Of a DNA stretch of 64,000 bases, positions 18,646-28,418 are shown piece by piece (the stretch's first letter is position 1; each line of letters opens with the position of its first letter). The stretch covers positions 1 to 64,000 of the forward strand of contig CACYTI010000002.1 of the NCBI GenBank assembly GCA_902777275.1, given 5' to 3'. Under the pieces are notes generated by a model. The model made no database searches. It saw only the letters and a list, made by a program, of their open reading frames with translations, and was not told the DNA's origin. The stretch comes from an uncultured Ruminococcus sp. (lineage in GTDB: Bacteria; Bacillota; Clostridia; Oscillospirales; Acutalibacteraceae). The translations under genes and the position numbers were made by a program.

Positions 18646-19548
18646 ATGACAGATATTGTTGTTATCGGTGCGGGTCCCGCGGGACTGACAGCCGCTATCT
18701 ACGCCCGCCGCGCTTCCAAGAGCGTTATCGTGCTTGAGGCGCTTAGCTACGGTGGACAGATCATTAATACGCCCGACATCGAAAACTATCCCTCGGCGGC
18801 ACACATTTCGGGCTTTGATTTCGCCACGAAAATTTATGAGCAGGCAAAATCTCTCGGAGCCGAGATAAAGTTTGAAAAAGCGGTCGAAATCAGGGACGGC
18901 GGAGATGTTAAGACTGTCGTTACAGCAAAGAACGAATATGATGCTAAGGCGGTAATTATAGCCACAGGCTCTGCGAACAGAAAGTTAGGCTTGCCCGATG
19001 AGGACAAGCTGACGGGCAGGGGAGTATCATATTGCGCCACCTGCGACGGAGCGTTTTTCCGCAACAAGAAGGTAGCCGTGGCAGGCGGGGGAAACACCGC
19101 GCTTGAGGACGCCCTGTATATGGCGGATATCGCAGAAAAAGTATATCTTATCCACCGCCGCGACGCGTTCAGGGGAGAGGATACAACGGTTGAAAGGCTG
19201 AAAAGCCGCGACAACGTCAGCTTTGTGCTCAACAGCCGCGTCACAAAGCTGAACGCGGGCAGACGGCTCGAAAGCATTGAGGTGACGGACAAAGACGGAA
19301 AAGTCTCGACGCTCGAAGTGAGCGGATTGTTTGTTGCTGTGGGCAGAGTGCCCGAAAATCAAAACTTTTCGTCGCTGATCGACCTCGACGAAGCGGGGTA
19401 CGCCGCTTCGTCCGAAAACTGCCGAACAAGAACCCCGGGAGTATTCGTAGCGGGCGATAACCGCGCAAAGGAAGTCAGACAATTGGTAACAGCCGCAGCC
19501 GACGGAGCCGTTGCCGCTACGGAAGCGGTGAAGTATATTAATTCATAG
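18646..19548 (+). CDS. trxB: Thioredoxin reductase (NADPH)
   Basis: 300 residues. The FAD site is [10 protein letters not shown] at the N-terminus, the redox-active pair CATC is C130/C133, the second nucleotide fold is GGGNTALEDAL, and HRRDAFRG is the NADPH 2'-phosphate motif. The C-terminal FAD motif AGD lies in GVFVAGDNR. It transfers electrons from NADPH to TrxA, completing a self-contained peroxide-reducing operon. A GC-rich hairpin lies just downstream. Confidence 0.96.
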   Translation: MTDIVVIGAGPAGLTAAIYARRASKSVIVLEALSYGGQIINTPDIENYPSAAHISGFDFATKIYEQAKSLGAEIKFEKAVEIRDGGDVKTVVTAKNEYDAKAVIIATGSANRKLGLPDEDKLTGRGVSYCATCDGAFFRNKKVAVAGGGNTALEDALYMADIAEKVYLIHRRDAFRGEDTTVERLKSRDNVSFVLNSRVTKLNAGRRLESIEVTDKDGKVSTLEVSGLFVAVGRVPENQNFSSLIDLDEAGYAASSENCRTRTPGVFVAGDNRAKEVRQLVTAAADGAVAATEAVKYINS

Positions 19549-19568
19549 AAAAATTTGATTTTTAATTG

Positions 19569-19595
19569 CAGGGGTGCGCCGGGTGTGCGCCCCTG
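19569..19595 (+). terminator. Hairpin after trxB
   Basis: CAGGGG-T-GCGC pairs with GCGCCCCTG around a short loop, followed by TACTTTTAG. It may terminate the operon. A related GGGGCGCAC/GTGCGCCC hairpin occurs at about 34165-34188, so it may also be part of a dispersed repeat family. Confidence 0.5.
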
Positions 19596-19743
19596 TACTT
19601 TTAGCATAACTTTATACTCTTATCGGCAAACGGACTGACCTCCGGTAAATTTATTATTATTTATTATTATTTCAGAATTTTTCAGATTTTTTTAAACTTC
19701 GCGTATTATAATACAGCCAAACAAAACAAAGGGAGGCGTTTTT

Positions 19744-21192
19744 ATGAAAGCGAAAGTTAACAAACGGTTCATAGTATTGATTTCATTATTGTCGGCGGTG
19801 GCTGTCACGTTTGCGCTCACATCCTGCAATGGCGGAGAGAGTTCTTCTTCTCGATCCTCTCAAACGAAAACGGCGGCTGCCTCGGATTCAACTCAGACAG
19901 GCACTCAGGCTGAAACGGCGGGTTCGACCGCTGCTGCTTCGAGCGTCAAAAAGCTGTCGGAAAGCGACATAACGATCAACGACACGATAACAAATGACGC
20001 CGACGGCGAGCACGCGATTACCGCCGACGGCGAGACAAAAACCATAAGCAACACCCTTGTCACAAAGACAGGCGAGGCTGACGGCGACGAGGCGGACTTC
20101 TACGGCGAAAACTCGGCGATATTCGCGACCAACGGCGGCACGCTTGACCTCAGCGAAATGGTTATAAAGACAAGCGGCACCCACGCTAACGCCGTGTTCA
20201 GCTACGGCGACGGAACGACCGTGAACATCAAGGACTCATACATCGAAACGAGCGGCAACTGCTCGGGCGGGCTTATGACGACCGGCGGCGGCACGATGAA
20301 CGCGGAGAATCTCACTATCACTACATCGGGCAATTCCTCGGCTGCGATTCGCTCAGACAGGGGAGGCGGCACGGTGAATGTGACGGGCGGCGACTACACC
20401 ACGAGCGGCAAGGGCTCTCCAGTTATTTACTCTACGGCGGATATAACCGTAAGCGATGCGACAATGACCTCAACAGCCTCTCAGGGAGTTGTGGTCGAGG
20501 GTAAAAACTCCGTTACTCTTAACAATGTTGATCTGACTGCCGACAACAACACCAAAAACAGTGATAAGTCGAGCTGGTATCAGGCGGTTATGATTTATCA
20601 GTCGATGTCGGGAGACGCGGCGCAGGGCAAGTCGTCCTTTGCGATGAACGGCGGAACGCTCACAAATAAAAACGGCGACATTTTCTTTGTGAACAATACC
20701 GTGACCGAAATCGACCTCAACAATGCGACGATCAAAAACGATGGCGACGGCGTTTTCCTCCGCGCTGCAGCGGCAGGCTGGGGCAGCGAAGACTCCAACG
20801 GCGGTCAGGTGACGATGAACGCGGTTAATCAGAAAATCAACGGCGACATGATCGTTGACAGCGTTTCAAACCTCAACCTTTACTTAAAGAGCGGCTCCGC
20901 ATTTACGGGCGCGATCAATTCCGGCGGGCAGGCAGGCGAGGTCTATGTTGAGATCGAGGACGGCTCAACATGGACGCTCACGGGCGACAGCTACATCACC
21001 TCTCTCACCTGCGGCGCAGGCTCGATCAATCTTAACGGGCATAAGCTTTATGTAAACGGCGTTGAATACGTTTCGGGATCGGCTTCAACGGGAACCGCTA
21101 TCGAGGCGACTGTCAGCGAGGGCGGCGGTTCTCCCGACGGCAAACCCGGCGGCAAGCCCGACGGTGAACCTCCCGCAAAGCCCGGGGAATAA
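19744..21192 (+). CDS. Secreted lipoprotein with beta-helix-like repeats
   Basis: 482 residues. The N-terminus is a lipoprotein signal with lipobox LTSC (Cys28), then a Ser/Thr-rich linker. The body contains degenerate short repeats rich in N, G, T and hydrophobics (GGTLDLSEMV, GGTVNVTGG, GGTLTNKN), typical of right-handed parallel beta-helix surface proteins. The last ~30 residues are a G/P/K-rich tail with PDGKPGGKPDGE-like units. There is no sortase motif. The start has the ribosome binding site GGGAGG. Attachment or polysaccharide binding at the cell surface is possible but not shown; I do not recognise a specific family. Confidence 0.8.
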   Translation: MKAKVNKRFIVLISLLSAVAVTFALTSCNGGESSSSRSSQTKTAAASDSTQTGTQAETAGSTAAASSVKKLSESDITINDTITNDADGEHAITADGETKTISNTLVTKTGEADGDEADFYGENSAIFATNGGTLDLSEMVIKTSGTHANAVFSYGDGTTVNIKDSYIETSGNCSGGLMTTGGGTMNAENLTITTSGNSSAAIRSDRGGGTVNVTGGDYTTSGKGSPVIYSTADITVSDATMTSTASQGVVVEGKNSVTLNNVDLTADNNTKNSDKSSWYQAVMIYQSMSGDAAQGKSSFAMNGGTLTNKNGDIFFVNNTVTEIDLNNATIKNDGDGVFLRAAAAGWGSEDSNGGQVTMNAVNQKINGDMIVDSVSNLNLYLKSGSAFTGAINSGGQAGEVYVEIEDGSTWTLTGDSYITSLTCGAGSINLNGHKLYVNGVEYVSGSASTGTAIEATVSEGGGSPDGKPGGKPDGEPPAKPGE

Positions 21193-21305
21193 TAATTCAT
21201 TCACCTTTCACATTTTTTCAACCGTTATTTTAGGCAGTATGCATATATCATTTGACCGTAGTTTCATGTATAATAAATAGGTTACAGTTGAAAGAAGGTC
21301 AAAAA

Positions 21306-22235
21306 ATGATTTACAATAATGTGTTGGAAGCGGTGGGGCAGACTCCCCTGATCCGTCTTAACAGAATGACAGACGATGACAGTGCGGACATTTTGGTTAA
21401 GTTTGAGGCGCTTAACGTGGGCGGTTCCATCAAGACGCGAACCGCGCTCAATATGATTTTGGAGGCGGAGCGCGAGGGACTTATAAACAAGGACAGCATA
21501 ATAGTTGAACCGACCAGCGGCAACCAGGGAATCGGCTTGGCGCTGGTTGGCGCTGTGAGAGGCTATCGCACCATCATCATCATGCCCGACTCTGTAAGCG
21601 AGGAGCGGCGCAAGCTTATCCGCCACTACGGGGCAGAGGTCAAGCTTATCCACGACGCGGGCGACATCGGCGCGTGTATTGACGAGTGCCTTAAAACCGC
21701 TCTTAAAATGAAGGCGAGGGACAGCAGGGTATTTGTGCCTCAGCAGTTTGCCAACATCAACAACGTTATGGCACACAAAAAGTACACCGCGCTCGAAATT
21801 ATGCAGCAGTGCGCAGGTCCCATAGACGGCTTTTGCTCGGGTATCGGAACGGGCGGCACGATTACGGGCATCGGCGAGGTGCTAAAGGCTCAGTATCCCG
21901 ACATCGAAATATGGGCTGTGGAGCCTGAAAACGCCGCGATTTTAGCGGGCGGCACCATAGGCACCCATTTGCAGATGGGAATAGGCGACGGGATTATTCC
22001 CGACATTCTCAACAAAAATATCTATGATGAGATTTACGTCGTAACAGACGAGGAGGCTCTCACCACGGCAAAAAGGCTTGCGCGCGAGGAGGGCTTGATG
22101 TGCGGAATTTCGGGCGGAACAAACGTAGCCGCCGCGCTCAGACTCGCCAAAAAGCTCGGAAAGGGAAAAACGGTCGTGACCGTTCTGCCCGACACCGCCG
22201 AGCGGTATTTTTCTACGCCGCTGTTTGAGGAATAA
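21306..22235 (+). CDS. cysK: Cysteine synthase family PLP enzyme (O-acetylserine sulfhydrylase-like)
   Basis: 309 residues, usual for CysK. The PLP lysine is in GGSIKTR and the phosphate loop is GTGGTITG. Two motifs deviate: the lysine region reads GGSIKTR instead of GGSVKDR, and the substrate loop reads TSGNQGIG instead of TSGNTGIG. The C-terminal ISGGTN serine is present. It probably makes cysteine from O-acetylserine and sulfide, but the altered substrate loop leaves room for a different acceptor or donor. The start is ATG 21306 with AAGAAGG; the longer reading from 21252 has no site. No cysE is adjacent. Confidence 0.88.
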   Translation: MIYNNVLEAVGQTPLIRLNRMTDDDSADILVKFEALNVGGSIKTRTALNMILEAEREGLINKDSIIVEPTSGNQGIGLALVGAVRGYRTIIIMPDSVSEERRKLIRHYGAEVKLIHDAGDIGACIDECLKTALKMKARDSRVFVPQQFANINNVMAHKKYTALEIMQQCAGPIDGFCSGIGTGGTITGIGEVLKAQYPDIEIWAVEPENAAILAGGTIGTHLQMGIGDGIIPDILNKNIYDEIYVVTDEEALTTAKRLAREEGLMCGISGGTNVAAALRLAKKLGKGKTVVTVLPDTAERYFSTPLFEE

Positions 22236-22392
22236 ATGATGTAAAAATGCCCTTATTTTTTGAGTTGCATTGAATTTATTTGTAGATTGCTTAGAAAATT
22301 CTTACATTTTTATTTTTCCTCTTGCGTTTCGGTTTCTTTTCTGTTATTGTATTAATGCTGAATTTAGTGTTAAATGCGGGGAGATGTTTAAT

Positions 22393-22539
22393 TTGAATAA
22401 GGCAAGAATAAAAGTTATCAGTATCTCGGTTGCGGTTATAATGCTGCTCACAATGGCTTTGGTAAGTATAACCGTCGCGAACGCGTCAACAAACGCTCCG
22501 GCGGCCCGGACAACCGTTAGCTCTGCGGAAAACCGATAG
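22393..22539 (+). CDS. Small secreted peptide candidate
   Basis: A 48-residue open frame starting at TTG 22393, nine bases after GGGGAG. It has a basic N-terminus (NKARIK), a ~20-residue hydrophobic stretch and a VANA signal-peptidase-like site, leaving only a ~17-residue mature tail rich in A, T and S. The ATG at 22384 touches the Shine-Dalgarno sequence and is less likely. No family is recognised. It could be a signalling or membrane peptide, or a fortuitous ORF. Confidence 0.4.
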   Translation: MNKARIKVISISVAVIMLLTMALVSITVANASTNAPAARTTVSSAENR

Positions 22540-22691
22540 GCTTTTGTTTGGTCTGTTTCTGTTAAATACATTTTTAAATACTTTTTTACCGTCGTGATGA
22601 CCGCGCGAATCTGCAAGCGGCGCACGGCGGAGTTTTTTATAAATGGACAATTGACAACGGAAAAGGGACAATTTCGGTTGTTGCTACACTA

Positions 22692-22818
22692 CAGTGTCAA
22701 GGTAATGTTTGCTATCAATTTCACCTTTACTGCCGTAGCGACAGCCGTAGCCGGTCGGCAACCCTTTTGTCGCTTTGCGACATTTCCCTTTGAAAGGGGA
22801 ATCACCTTGCGGCTGTCG
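22692..22818 (+). repeat. Structured dispersed repeat upstream of ilvD
   Basis: 22692-22743 matches 34326-34377 (about 45 of 52 positions). It runs into a cloverleaf-like fold: CGACAGCCG (22739-22747) pairs perfectly with CGGCTGTCG (22810-22818), enclosing the hairpins GTCGC-TTT-GCGAC (22769-22781) and TTCCCTTT/AAGGGGAA (22784-22801). The whole 22540-23022 gap holds this element, a 35-bp repeat and the ilvD promoter; I see no gene. Confidence 0.65.
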
Positions 22819-22901
22819 GAACGTTTCCCAAAAGCTGCGTTTAAACGCGTGAACCAACCCCTTAACTAAATCAAAGGTAAGAAACGCGGACTGATTGTCG
22901 G

Positions 22902-22936
22902 CTCAGCCGACCGCGGATTGGGTCGAGCGTCACGCT
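22902..22936 (+). repeat. 35-bp perfect dispersed repeat, copy 1
   Basis: Identical to 36021-36055 over 35 bases; both contain the small hairpin GAGCG-TCA-CGCTC or its near equivalent. Both copies lie shortly upstream of a gene start (ilvD here, the antitoxin at the other site). Confidence 0.85.
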
Positions 22937-22958
22937 TGTGATCTATAAAATATTACAG

Positions 22959-22987
22959 TTGAAATTTATAATAAAACGTGATAAAAT
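22959..22987 (+). promoter_or_regulatory. ilvD promoter
   Basis: TTGAAA (22959-22964), 17 bases, TAAAAT (22982-22987); the leader is short (about 30 bases). No T-box or leader peptide is visible. Confidence 0.6.
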
Positions 22988-23022
22988 ATAAAAAGTCTTT
23001 ATAGAGAAAGGATTGACCCACT

Positions 23023-24681
23023 ATGATAAGTGACGCAGTAAGAACTCCCGTGAAATGTGCGCCTCAGCGCTCGCTGATGCACGCTCTCGGCATGACAGAC
23101 GAGGAACTAACAAAGCCCCTGATCGGTATTGTCAGCTCCTACAATGAAATCGTGCCGGGTCACATGAATATTGACAAGATAGTAAACGCCGTTAAAACAG
23201 GTGTGTCGCTCGCGGGCGGCAACCCGATCGTTTTCCCCGCCATCGCGGTTTGCGACGGTATCGCTATGGGACACAAGGGAATGAAGTATTCGCTTGTTAC
23301 CCGCGACCTGATCGCCGACTCGACCGAGGCAATGGCGATTGCCCACGCGTTTGACGCCCTTGTAATGGTGCCCAACTGCGACAAAAATGTTCCCGGTCTG
23401 CTCATGGCTGCGGCGCGTGTTAATATCCCCACTATTTTTGTAAGCGGAGGTCCCATGCTCGCGGGTCGTTTCGCAGGCAAGAAAACCAGCCTTTCAAGTA
23501 TGTTCGAGGCGGTAGGTTCTTATAACTCGGGCAAAATCACCGAGGAAGAGCTTCTTGAATACGAGAACAAGGTTTGCCCAAGCTGCGGAAGCTGCTCGGG
23601 TATGTATACAGCCAACTCCATGAACTGCCTCACCGAGGTTCTCGGCATGGGTCTGCGCGGCAACGGAACCATTCCCGCTGTGTATTCCGAGCGCATCCAG
23701 CTTGCTAAGCGCGCAGGTATGAAGATCATGGAGCTGCTTGAAAAGGATATCCGTCCCCGCGACATCATGACAGAGGATGCTTTCAGAAACGCACTTACAA
23801 TGGATATGGCTTTGGGCTGCTCAACGAATTCAATGCTCCACTTGCCCGCCATTGCTCACGAGTGCGGCATCGACCTCAACCTTGACATAGCGAACGAGAT
23901 TTCCGCCAAAACTCCCAACCTCTGTCACCTTGCTCCCGCAGGAAGAACATATATGGAGGATTTGAACGAGGCGGGCGGCATTTACGCCGTAATGAACGAG
24001 ATAAACAAGCTCGGTCTGCTCAACACCGATTTGATGACCTGCACGGGCAAGACGATCGCCGAGAATATTTCGGGCGTAACGAACAAGAACCCCGAAATCA
24101 TCCGTCCCGTCGAAATGCCCTACAGCAACACGGGCGGCATCGCGGTGCTCCGCGGCAACCTTGCTCCCGACGGCTGCGTTGTAAAGCGCTCCGCTGTGGC
24201 TCCCGAAATGCTCAAGCACTCGGGTCCCGCTAAGGTCTTCGACTGTGAGGAGGACGCTATGGAGGCTATTAACAACGGCTTTATCTCCGAGGGCGACGTT
24301 GTTGTAATCCGCTATGAGGGTCCCAAGGGCGGTCCCGGAATGCGCGAAATGCTCAATCCCACGTCTGCTATTATGGGACGCGGTCTCGGAAGCTCTGTTG
24401 CACTTATCACCGACGGACGCTTTTCGGGTGCGACTCGCGGCGCGTGTATCGGTCACATCAGCCCCGAGGCTGCTGTCGGCGGTCCCATCGCACTGATCGA
24501 GGACGGCGACATCGTTGAGATAAACATTCCCGATAACACTATCACACTGAGCGTAAGCGACGAAGAGCTTGCAAAGCGCAGAGCTGAATGGAAGCCCGTT
24601 GAGCCGAAAATCAACACGGGATATTTGGCTCGCTATGCCAAGCAGGTGTCCTCGGGCGCACAGGGCGCGGTTTTGTCATAA
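23023..24681 (+). CDS. ilvD: Dihydroxy-acid dehydratase
   Basis: 552 residues, the normal length. It dehydrates 2,3-dihydroxy-3-methylbutanoate or -pentanoate to the keto acids of valine and isoleucine. Iron-sulfur and active-site segments are present: NCDKNVPG near residue 117, [16 protein letters not shown] near 188 and GRFSGATRG near the C-terminus. The start has AAAGGA. It stands alone, with no ilvB, ilvC or leu genes adjacent, and is followed by its own terminator. Confidence 0.96.
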   Translation: MISDAVRTPVKCAPQRSLMHALGMTDEELTKPLIGIVSSYNEIVPGHMNIDKIVNAVKTGVSLAGGNPIVFPAIAVCDGIAMGHKGMKYSLVTRDLIADSTEAMAIAHAFDALVMVPNCDKNVPGLLMAAARVNIPTIFVSGGPMLAGRFAGKKTSLSSMFEAVGSYNSGKITEEELLEYENKVCPSCGSCSGMYTANSMNCLTEVLGMGLRGNGTIPAVYSERIQLAKRAGMKIMELLEKDIRPRDIMTEDAFRNALTMDMALGCSTNSMLHLPAIAHECGIDLNLDIANEISAKTPNLCHLAPAGRTYMEDLNEAGGIYAVMNEINKLGLLNTDLMTCTGKTIAENISGVTNKNPEIIRPVEMPYSNTGGIAVLRGNLAPDGCVVKRSAVAPEMLKHSGPAKVFDCEEDAMEAINNGFISEGDVVVIRYEGPKGGPGMREMLNPTSAIMGRGLGSSVALITDGRFSGATRGACIGHISPEAAVGGPIALIEDGDIVEINIPDNTITLSVSDEELAKRRAEWKPVEPKINTGYLARYAKQVSSGAQGAVLS

Positions 24682-24700
24682 ATCAAATAATTATTCAAAG

Positions 24701-24731
24701 GCAGAGTTTGTGAATCAAGCTCTGCTTTTTC
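24701..24731 (+). terminator. Rho-independent terminator of ilvD
   Basis: GCAGAGTTTG pairs with CAAGCTCTGC (one G.U) over a 6-base loop, followed by TTTTT. Confidence 0.85.
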
Positions 24732-24733
24732 TC

Positions 24734-24762
24734 TTGATGAAACCCGGAAAATGGTGTACAAT
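24734..24762 (+). promoter_or_regulatory. Promoter of the ABC exporter pair
   Basis: TTGATG (24734-24739), 17 bases, TACAAT (24757-24762), starting directly after the ilvD terminator. Confidence 0.6.
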
Positions 24763-24793
24763 ATTCCTATAACATATCAAAGGACGAAAACCT

Positions 24794-26527
24794 ATGTATA
24801 AGCTGCGGCGTTTTTTAAAGGACTACAAAAAGGAATGTATAATCGGACCGCTGTGCAAGCTGTTCGAGGCTATTCTTGAGCTGTTTGTGCCGCTTGTCAT
24901 GGCGGGGATCATCGACAACGGCATTCGCGGCAATGATGAGGGTTATGTTTGGCGAATGGGATTCCTGCTTGTGTTTTTAGCCGTTTTGGGCTGGTCGAGC
25001 GCGATGTTCACCCAGTATTTCGCGTCAAAGGCTTCTCAGGGAGCCGGAACAAAGATCCGCCGCGCTCTGTTTGAGCATATCGGGACCCTGTCGCACGCCG
25101 AGCTTGACAAACTCGGAACGCCCTCGCTCATAACGCGTATCACAAACGACACAAATCAGGTTCAACAGAGCATAGCTATGATGATCCGCCTGCTCACCCG
25201 CGCTCCGTTCATAATCGCAGGCTCGCTTATCATGGCTATGACGATTAATCTCAGACTGTCGCTGATATTCTTTGCGGCGGCGGTTCTGATAGCGTTTATA
25301 TTATGGTTCATTATGAACCAAAGTATGCCGATTTTTTCCGCTATGCAAAAAAAGTTAGATAAAATCGGGTTGCTCTCTCGCGAGAATCTTTCGGGCAACA
25401 GGGTCATCCGAGCTTTTTCAAAGCAGAAAACCGAGTGCGCCCGTGTGGACGAGGCGACCGAGGACTTGGCGAAAACCTCCATTAAGGTAAGCCGCCTTTC
25501 GGCTTTGCTGAGTCCGCTGACCTACGCAGTGACGACCTTTGCGATCGTTCTGATCGTGTGGTTCGGCGCGGTAAATGTGAACTCGGGAGATATGAAAACG
25601 GGCGAGATCGTCGCGCTTGTCAGCTATATGACTCAGATTTTGCTCGCTATGGTTGTCGTGGCGAATCTTGTCACGCTGATGACGCGGGCTTCCGCCTGCG
25701 CGGGGAGAATAAACGAGGTTTTTGAAACCGTTCCGAGTGTTACGGAGAAAACCGACAAGCCGATCAATATTGACAAAAACGCACCCAAAATCGAATTTGA
25801 GCACGTCAGCTTCAACTACAGCAACGACGGCGACGAGGAGCTGAGCGACCTGAGCTTTTCGGTTCCGCGCGGAGCGACCGTGGGAATTATAGGCGGTACG
25901 GGAAGCGGCAAAAGCACGCTGATAAATTTGATACCGCGCTTTTATGACGTCAGCGGAGGCTGTGTGAGAGTTGACGGGCGCGATGTGCGCGACTATCCGT
26001 TTGAGCAGCTTCGCGGTCAGATGGGGATCGTTCCTCAGCACAGCGTATTGTTCAGCGGAACCATACGGGAAAACCTGAGTTGGCGGAACAAAAACGCGGA
26101 CGACGGGGAAATAGTACGCGCTCTTAAAATTTCTCAGGCTTACGATTTTGTAATGAAGCTTCCGAAGGGCATTGATAGCTATGTGGAGCAGGGGGGGAGG
26201 AATTTCAGCGGAGGTCAGCGCCAAAGGCTTTGCATAGCCCGCGCGCTGGTGGACGACCCCGATATTTTGATTCTTGACGACAGCTTTTCGGCACTCGATA
26301 TGGCAACCGACGCGGCTCTGCGCCGTGCTCTAAAGGAAAATACCGCCGGAACAACGGTTATAATTGTAACTCAGCGCAGCTCCACAATAAGAAACGCCGA
26401 CCTCATTTTAGCTGTAAACGACGGTGTTCTTGCGGGCTGCGGAACTCATGCGGAGCTGTTTGAGAGCTGCGCCGTATATCGGGATATCTGCCTTTCTCAG
26501 CAGAGTGAAACGGAGGCGGCGGTATGA
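24794..26527 (+). CDS. ABC exporter half-transporter, degenerate-site subunit
   Basis: 577 residues: a six-helix exporter membrane domain (about 15-300) then a nucleotide-binding domain. Walker A is GGTGSGKST and the signature is FSGGQRQR. The Walker B end reads ILILDDSFSALD, so an aspartate replaces the catalytic glutamate. That is the pattern of the non-catalytic partner in heterodimeric exporters such as TM287/288, BmrCD and LmrCD. It overlaps the next gene by four bases (ATGA), consistent with stoichiometric co-translation. The substrate (drug, peptide or lipid) is not predictable. Confidence 0.93.
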   Translation: MYKLRRFLKDYKKECIIGPLCKLFEAILELFVPLVMAGIIDNGIRGNDEGYVWRMGFLLVFLAVLGWSSAMFTQYFASKASQGAGTKIRRALFEHIGTLSHAELDKLGTPSLITRITNDTNQVQQSIAMMIRLLTRAPFIIAGSLIMAMTINLRLSLIFFAAAVLIAFILWFIMNQSMPIFSAMQKKLDKIGLLSRENLSGNRVIRAFSKQKTECARVDEATEDLAKTSIKVSRLSALLSPLTYAVTTFAIVLIVWFGAVNVNSGDMKTGEIVALVSYMTQILLAMVVVANLVTLMTRASACAGRINEVFETVPSVTEKTDKPINIDKNAPKIEFEHVSFNYSNDGDEELSDLSFSVPRGATVGIIGGTGSGKSTLINLIPRFYDVSGGCVRVDGRDVRDYPFEQLRGQMGIVPQHSVLFSGTIRENLSWRNKNADDGEIVRALKISQAYDFVMKLPKGIDSYVEQGGRNFSGGQRQRLCIARALVDDPDILILDDSFSALDMATDAALRRALKENTAGTTVIIVTQRSSTIRNADLILAVNDGVLAGCGTHAELFESCAVYRDICLSQQSETEAAV

Positions 26528-28278
26528 AATCAGGGTCGGTCAAAAAGGTATTAAAAAAATTAAAGCCCTACCGCTTTTTTTTAGCGGCGGCGGTGCTCTG
26601 TGCGCTTGTAAGCGTGTCGCTCACGCTTTACGTTCCGGTGCTTGTCGGTTATGCGATCGACCGAATCATCGGCAGGGGAAACGTCGATTTTGCAGACGTT
26701 GCCCAAATACTCGGTTTGATTTGTGCAGCGGTTGTCGGTGTTGCCGTCTGCCAATGGCTGATGAACTGGCTTATAAATCTTGTGAGCTACCGAACTGTGC
26801 GCGACCTGCGGCGTGAGGTTTTCCGAAAGCTGAACACGGTTCCGCTTTCATATATTGATACTCACGGTCACGGCGACCTTATCAGCCGCGTTATAAACGA
26901 CGTTGACGCGGTGGGCGACGGTCTTACTCAGATGTTTTTACAGCTCTTTTCGGGTGTTGTCACGATCATAGGAACGCTCGTTTTCATGCTTGTAACCGAC
27001 TGGCAAATCGCGCTTGCTGTGTTCTTTCTCACTCCGCTTTCGCTTTTTGTGGCGGGCTTTATCGGCAAGCTGAGCGCGAAGCGCTTTCGTGAGCAGCAGA
27101 TGCTGCAGGGCGAGATCTCCTCATACGTTGAGGAAACCGTAGGAAATCAGAGGATAGTAAAGGCGTTCTCATATGAAAAGCAATCTCAGTACGAATTCGA
27201 CAAGCTCAACACAAAGCTGTATGACGTAGGTTTCAAAGCTCAGTACGCGGGTGCGCTTGCGAATCCGAGCACAAGGCTTGTTAACGCCATAGTTTACGCA
27301 GCTGTGGGAATAATCGGGGCGTTGGCGGTGCTGTCGGGCAGGCTTACGGTGGGCGGTCTGTCGTGCTTTCTCACCTATGCCAATCAATACACCAAGCCGT
27401 TTAACGAGGTGACGGGCGTTCTTACACAGCTTCAAACGGGAATTGCCGCGGCGGGACGCGTTTTTGATGTGCTCGAAGCGGAAAACGAAGCTCCCGATCC
27501 CGCAAATGCGGAAGCTCCCGGGCATAGGGGAGAGGTGATCTTCGATGACGTAAGTTTTTCATACACTCCCGACAAGCCGCTTATCGAGCATTTTTCGCTT
27601 GACGTTAAAAGCGGCACGCGCGTAGCGATCGTGGGTCCGACGGGCTGCGGCAAAACTACTCTTATAAATCTTCTCATGCGCTTTTACGACGTTAACAGCG
27701 GAAGGATACTTGTTGACGGAGCGGATATAAGAAACATGAGGCGAGACGACCTACGCGCAAGGTGCGGAATGGTTCTTCAGGACAGCTGGCTGTTCCGCGG
27801 AACTATCATGGAAAATCTGCGCTACGGCAACGAAAACGCCACGGACAGCGAGATCGTCGCTGCGGCGAAGGCAGCGTATGCCCACAGCTTTATCCGCAGA
27901 ATGCCCAACGGCTATGAAACCGTTATAAGCGAGGGCGGCGGAAACCTGAGTCAGGGACAAAAGCAGCTTTTGTGCATAGCCCGCGCCATGCTCACAGACC
28001 CCGAAATACTCATACTTGACGAAGCGACCTCGTCAATCGACACGCTGACCGAGATCCGCGTTCAAAAGGCTTTCGCTAAAATGATGCGCTGCAGAACGAG
28101 CTTTGTTGTGGCTCACCGCCTTTCGACAATAAAAGAGAGCGATATTATTCTTGTGATGCGCGACGGAAATATTGTGGAGCAGGGAAGCCACCGCGAGCTC
28201 CTGACGAAAAACGGTTTTTACAGAAAACTTTATAACGCACAGTTTGCGACTTACGATGTGATAAATAACGGTGCATGA
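26524..28278 (+). CDS. ABC exporter half-transporter, catalytic subunit
   Basis: 584 residues: exporter membrane domain (about 15-315) then a nucleotide-binding domain with Walker A GPTGCGKTT, signature LSQGQKQ (Q for the usual G) and canonical Walker B ILILDEATSSID with the catalytic glutamate, plus the switch histidine in VVAHRLST. Together with the preceding gene it forms one asymmetric heterodimer, one full and one degenerate ATP site. The last ~45 codons have a diverged copy at the far end of the window (63848-64000). Confidence 0.93.
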   Translation: MKSGSVKKVLKKLKPYRFFLAAAVLCALVSVSLTLYVPVLVGYAIDRIIGRGNVDFADVAQILGLICAAVVGVAVCQWLMNWLINLVSYRTVRDLRREVFRKLNTVPLSYIDTHGHGDLISRVINDVDAVGDGLTQMFLQLFSGVVTIIGTLVFMLVTDWQIALAVFFLTPLSLFVAGFIGKLSAKRFREQQMLQGEISSYVEETVGNQRIVKAFSYEKQSQYEFDKLNTKLYDVGFKAQYAGALANPSTRLVNAIVYAAVGIIGALAVLSGRLTVGGLSCFLTYANQYTKPFNEVTGVLTQLQTGIAAAGRVFDVLEAENEAPDPANAEAPGHRGEVIFDDVSFSYTPDKPLIEHFSLDVKSGTRVAIVGPTGCGKTTLINLLMRFYDVNSGRILVDGADIRNMRRDDLRARCGMVLQDSWLFRGTIMENLRYGNENATDSEIVAAAKAAYAHSFIRRMPNGYETVISEGGGNLSQGQKQLLCIARAMLTDPEILILDEATSSIDTLTEIRVQKAFAKMMRCRTSFVVAHRLSTIKESDIILVMRDGNIVEQGSHRELLTKNGFYRKLYNAQFATYDVINNGA

Positions 28279-28418
28279 AGTTGATTTAATGTTTTTGTGA
28301 GATAGTTATTTTGCAGGTGCAGAGACGACCTATTATTAATAGACAGCGTTGTGGCAGCCGAAGCTCAGCTCAAAATGTAAATCAAAATAAAATTCCGAGA
28401 AATAATTCTTTTAAGATA

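Noticed and set aside
21252..21305. Upstream start for cysteine synthase
   Set aside because: The extra residues do not fit the family and lack a ribosome site; AAGAAGG precedes ATG 21306.
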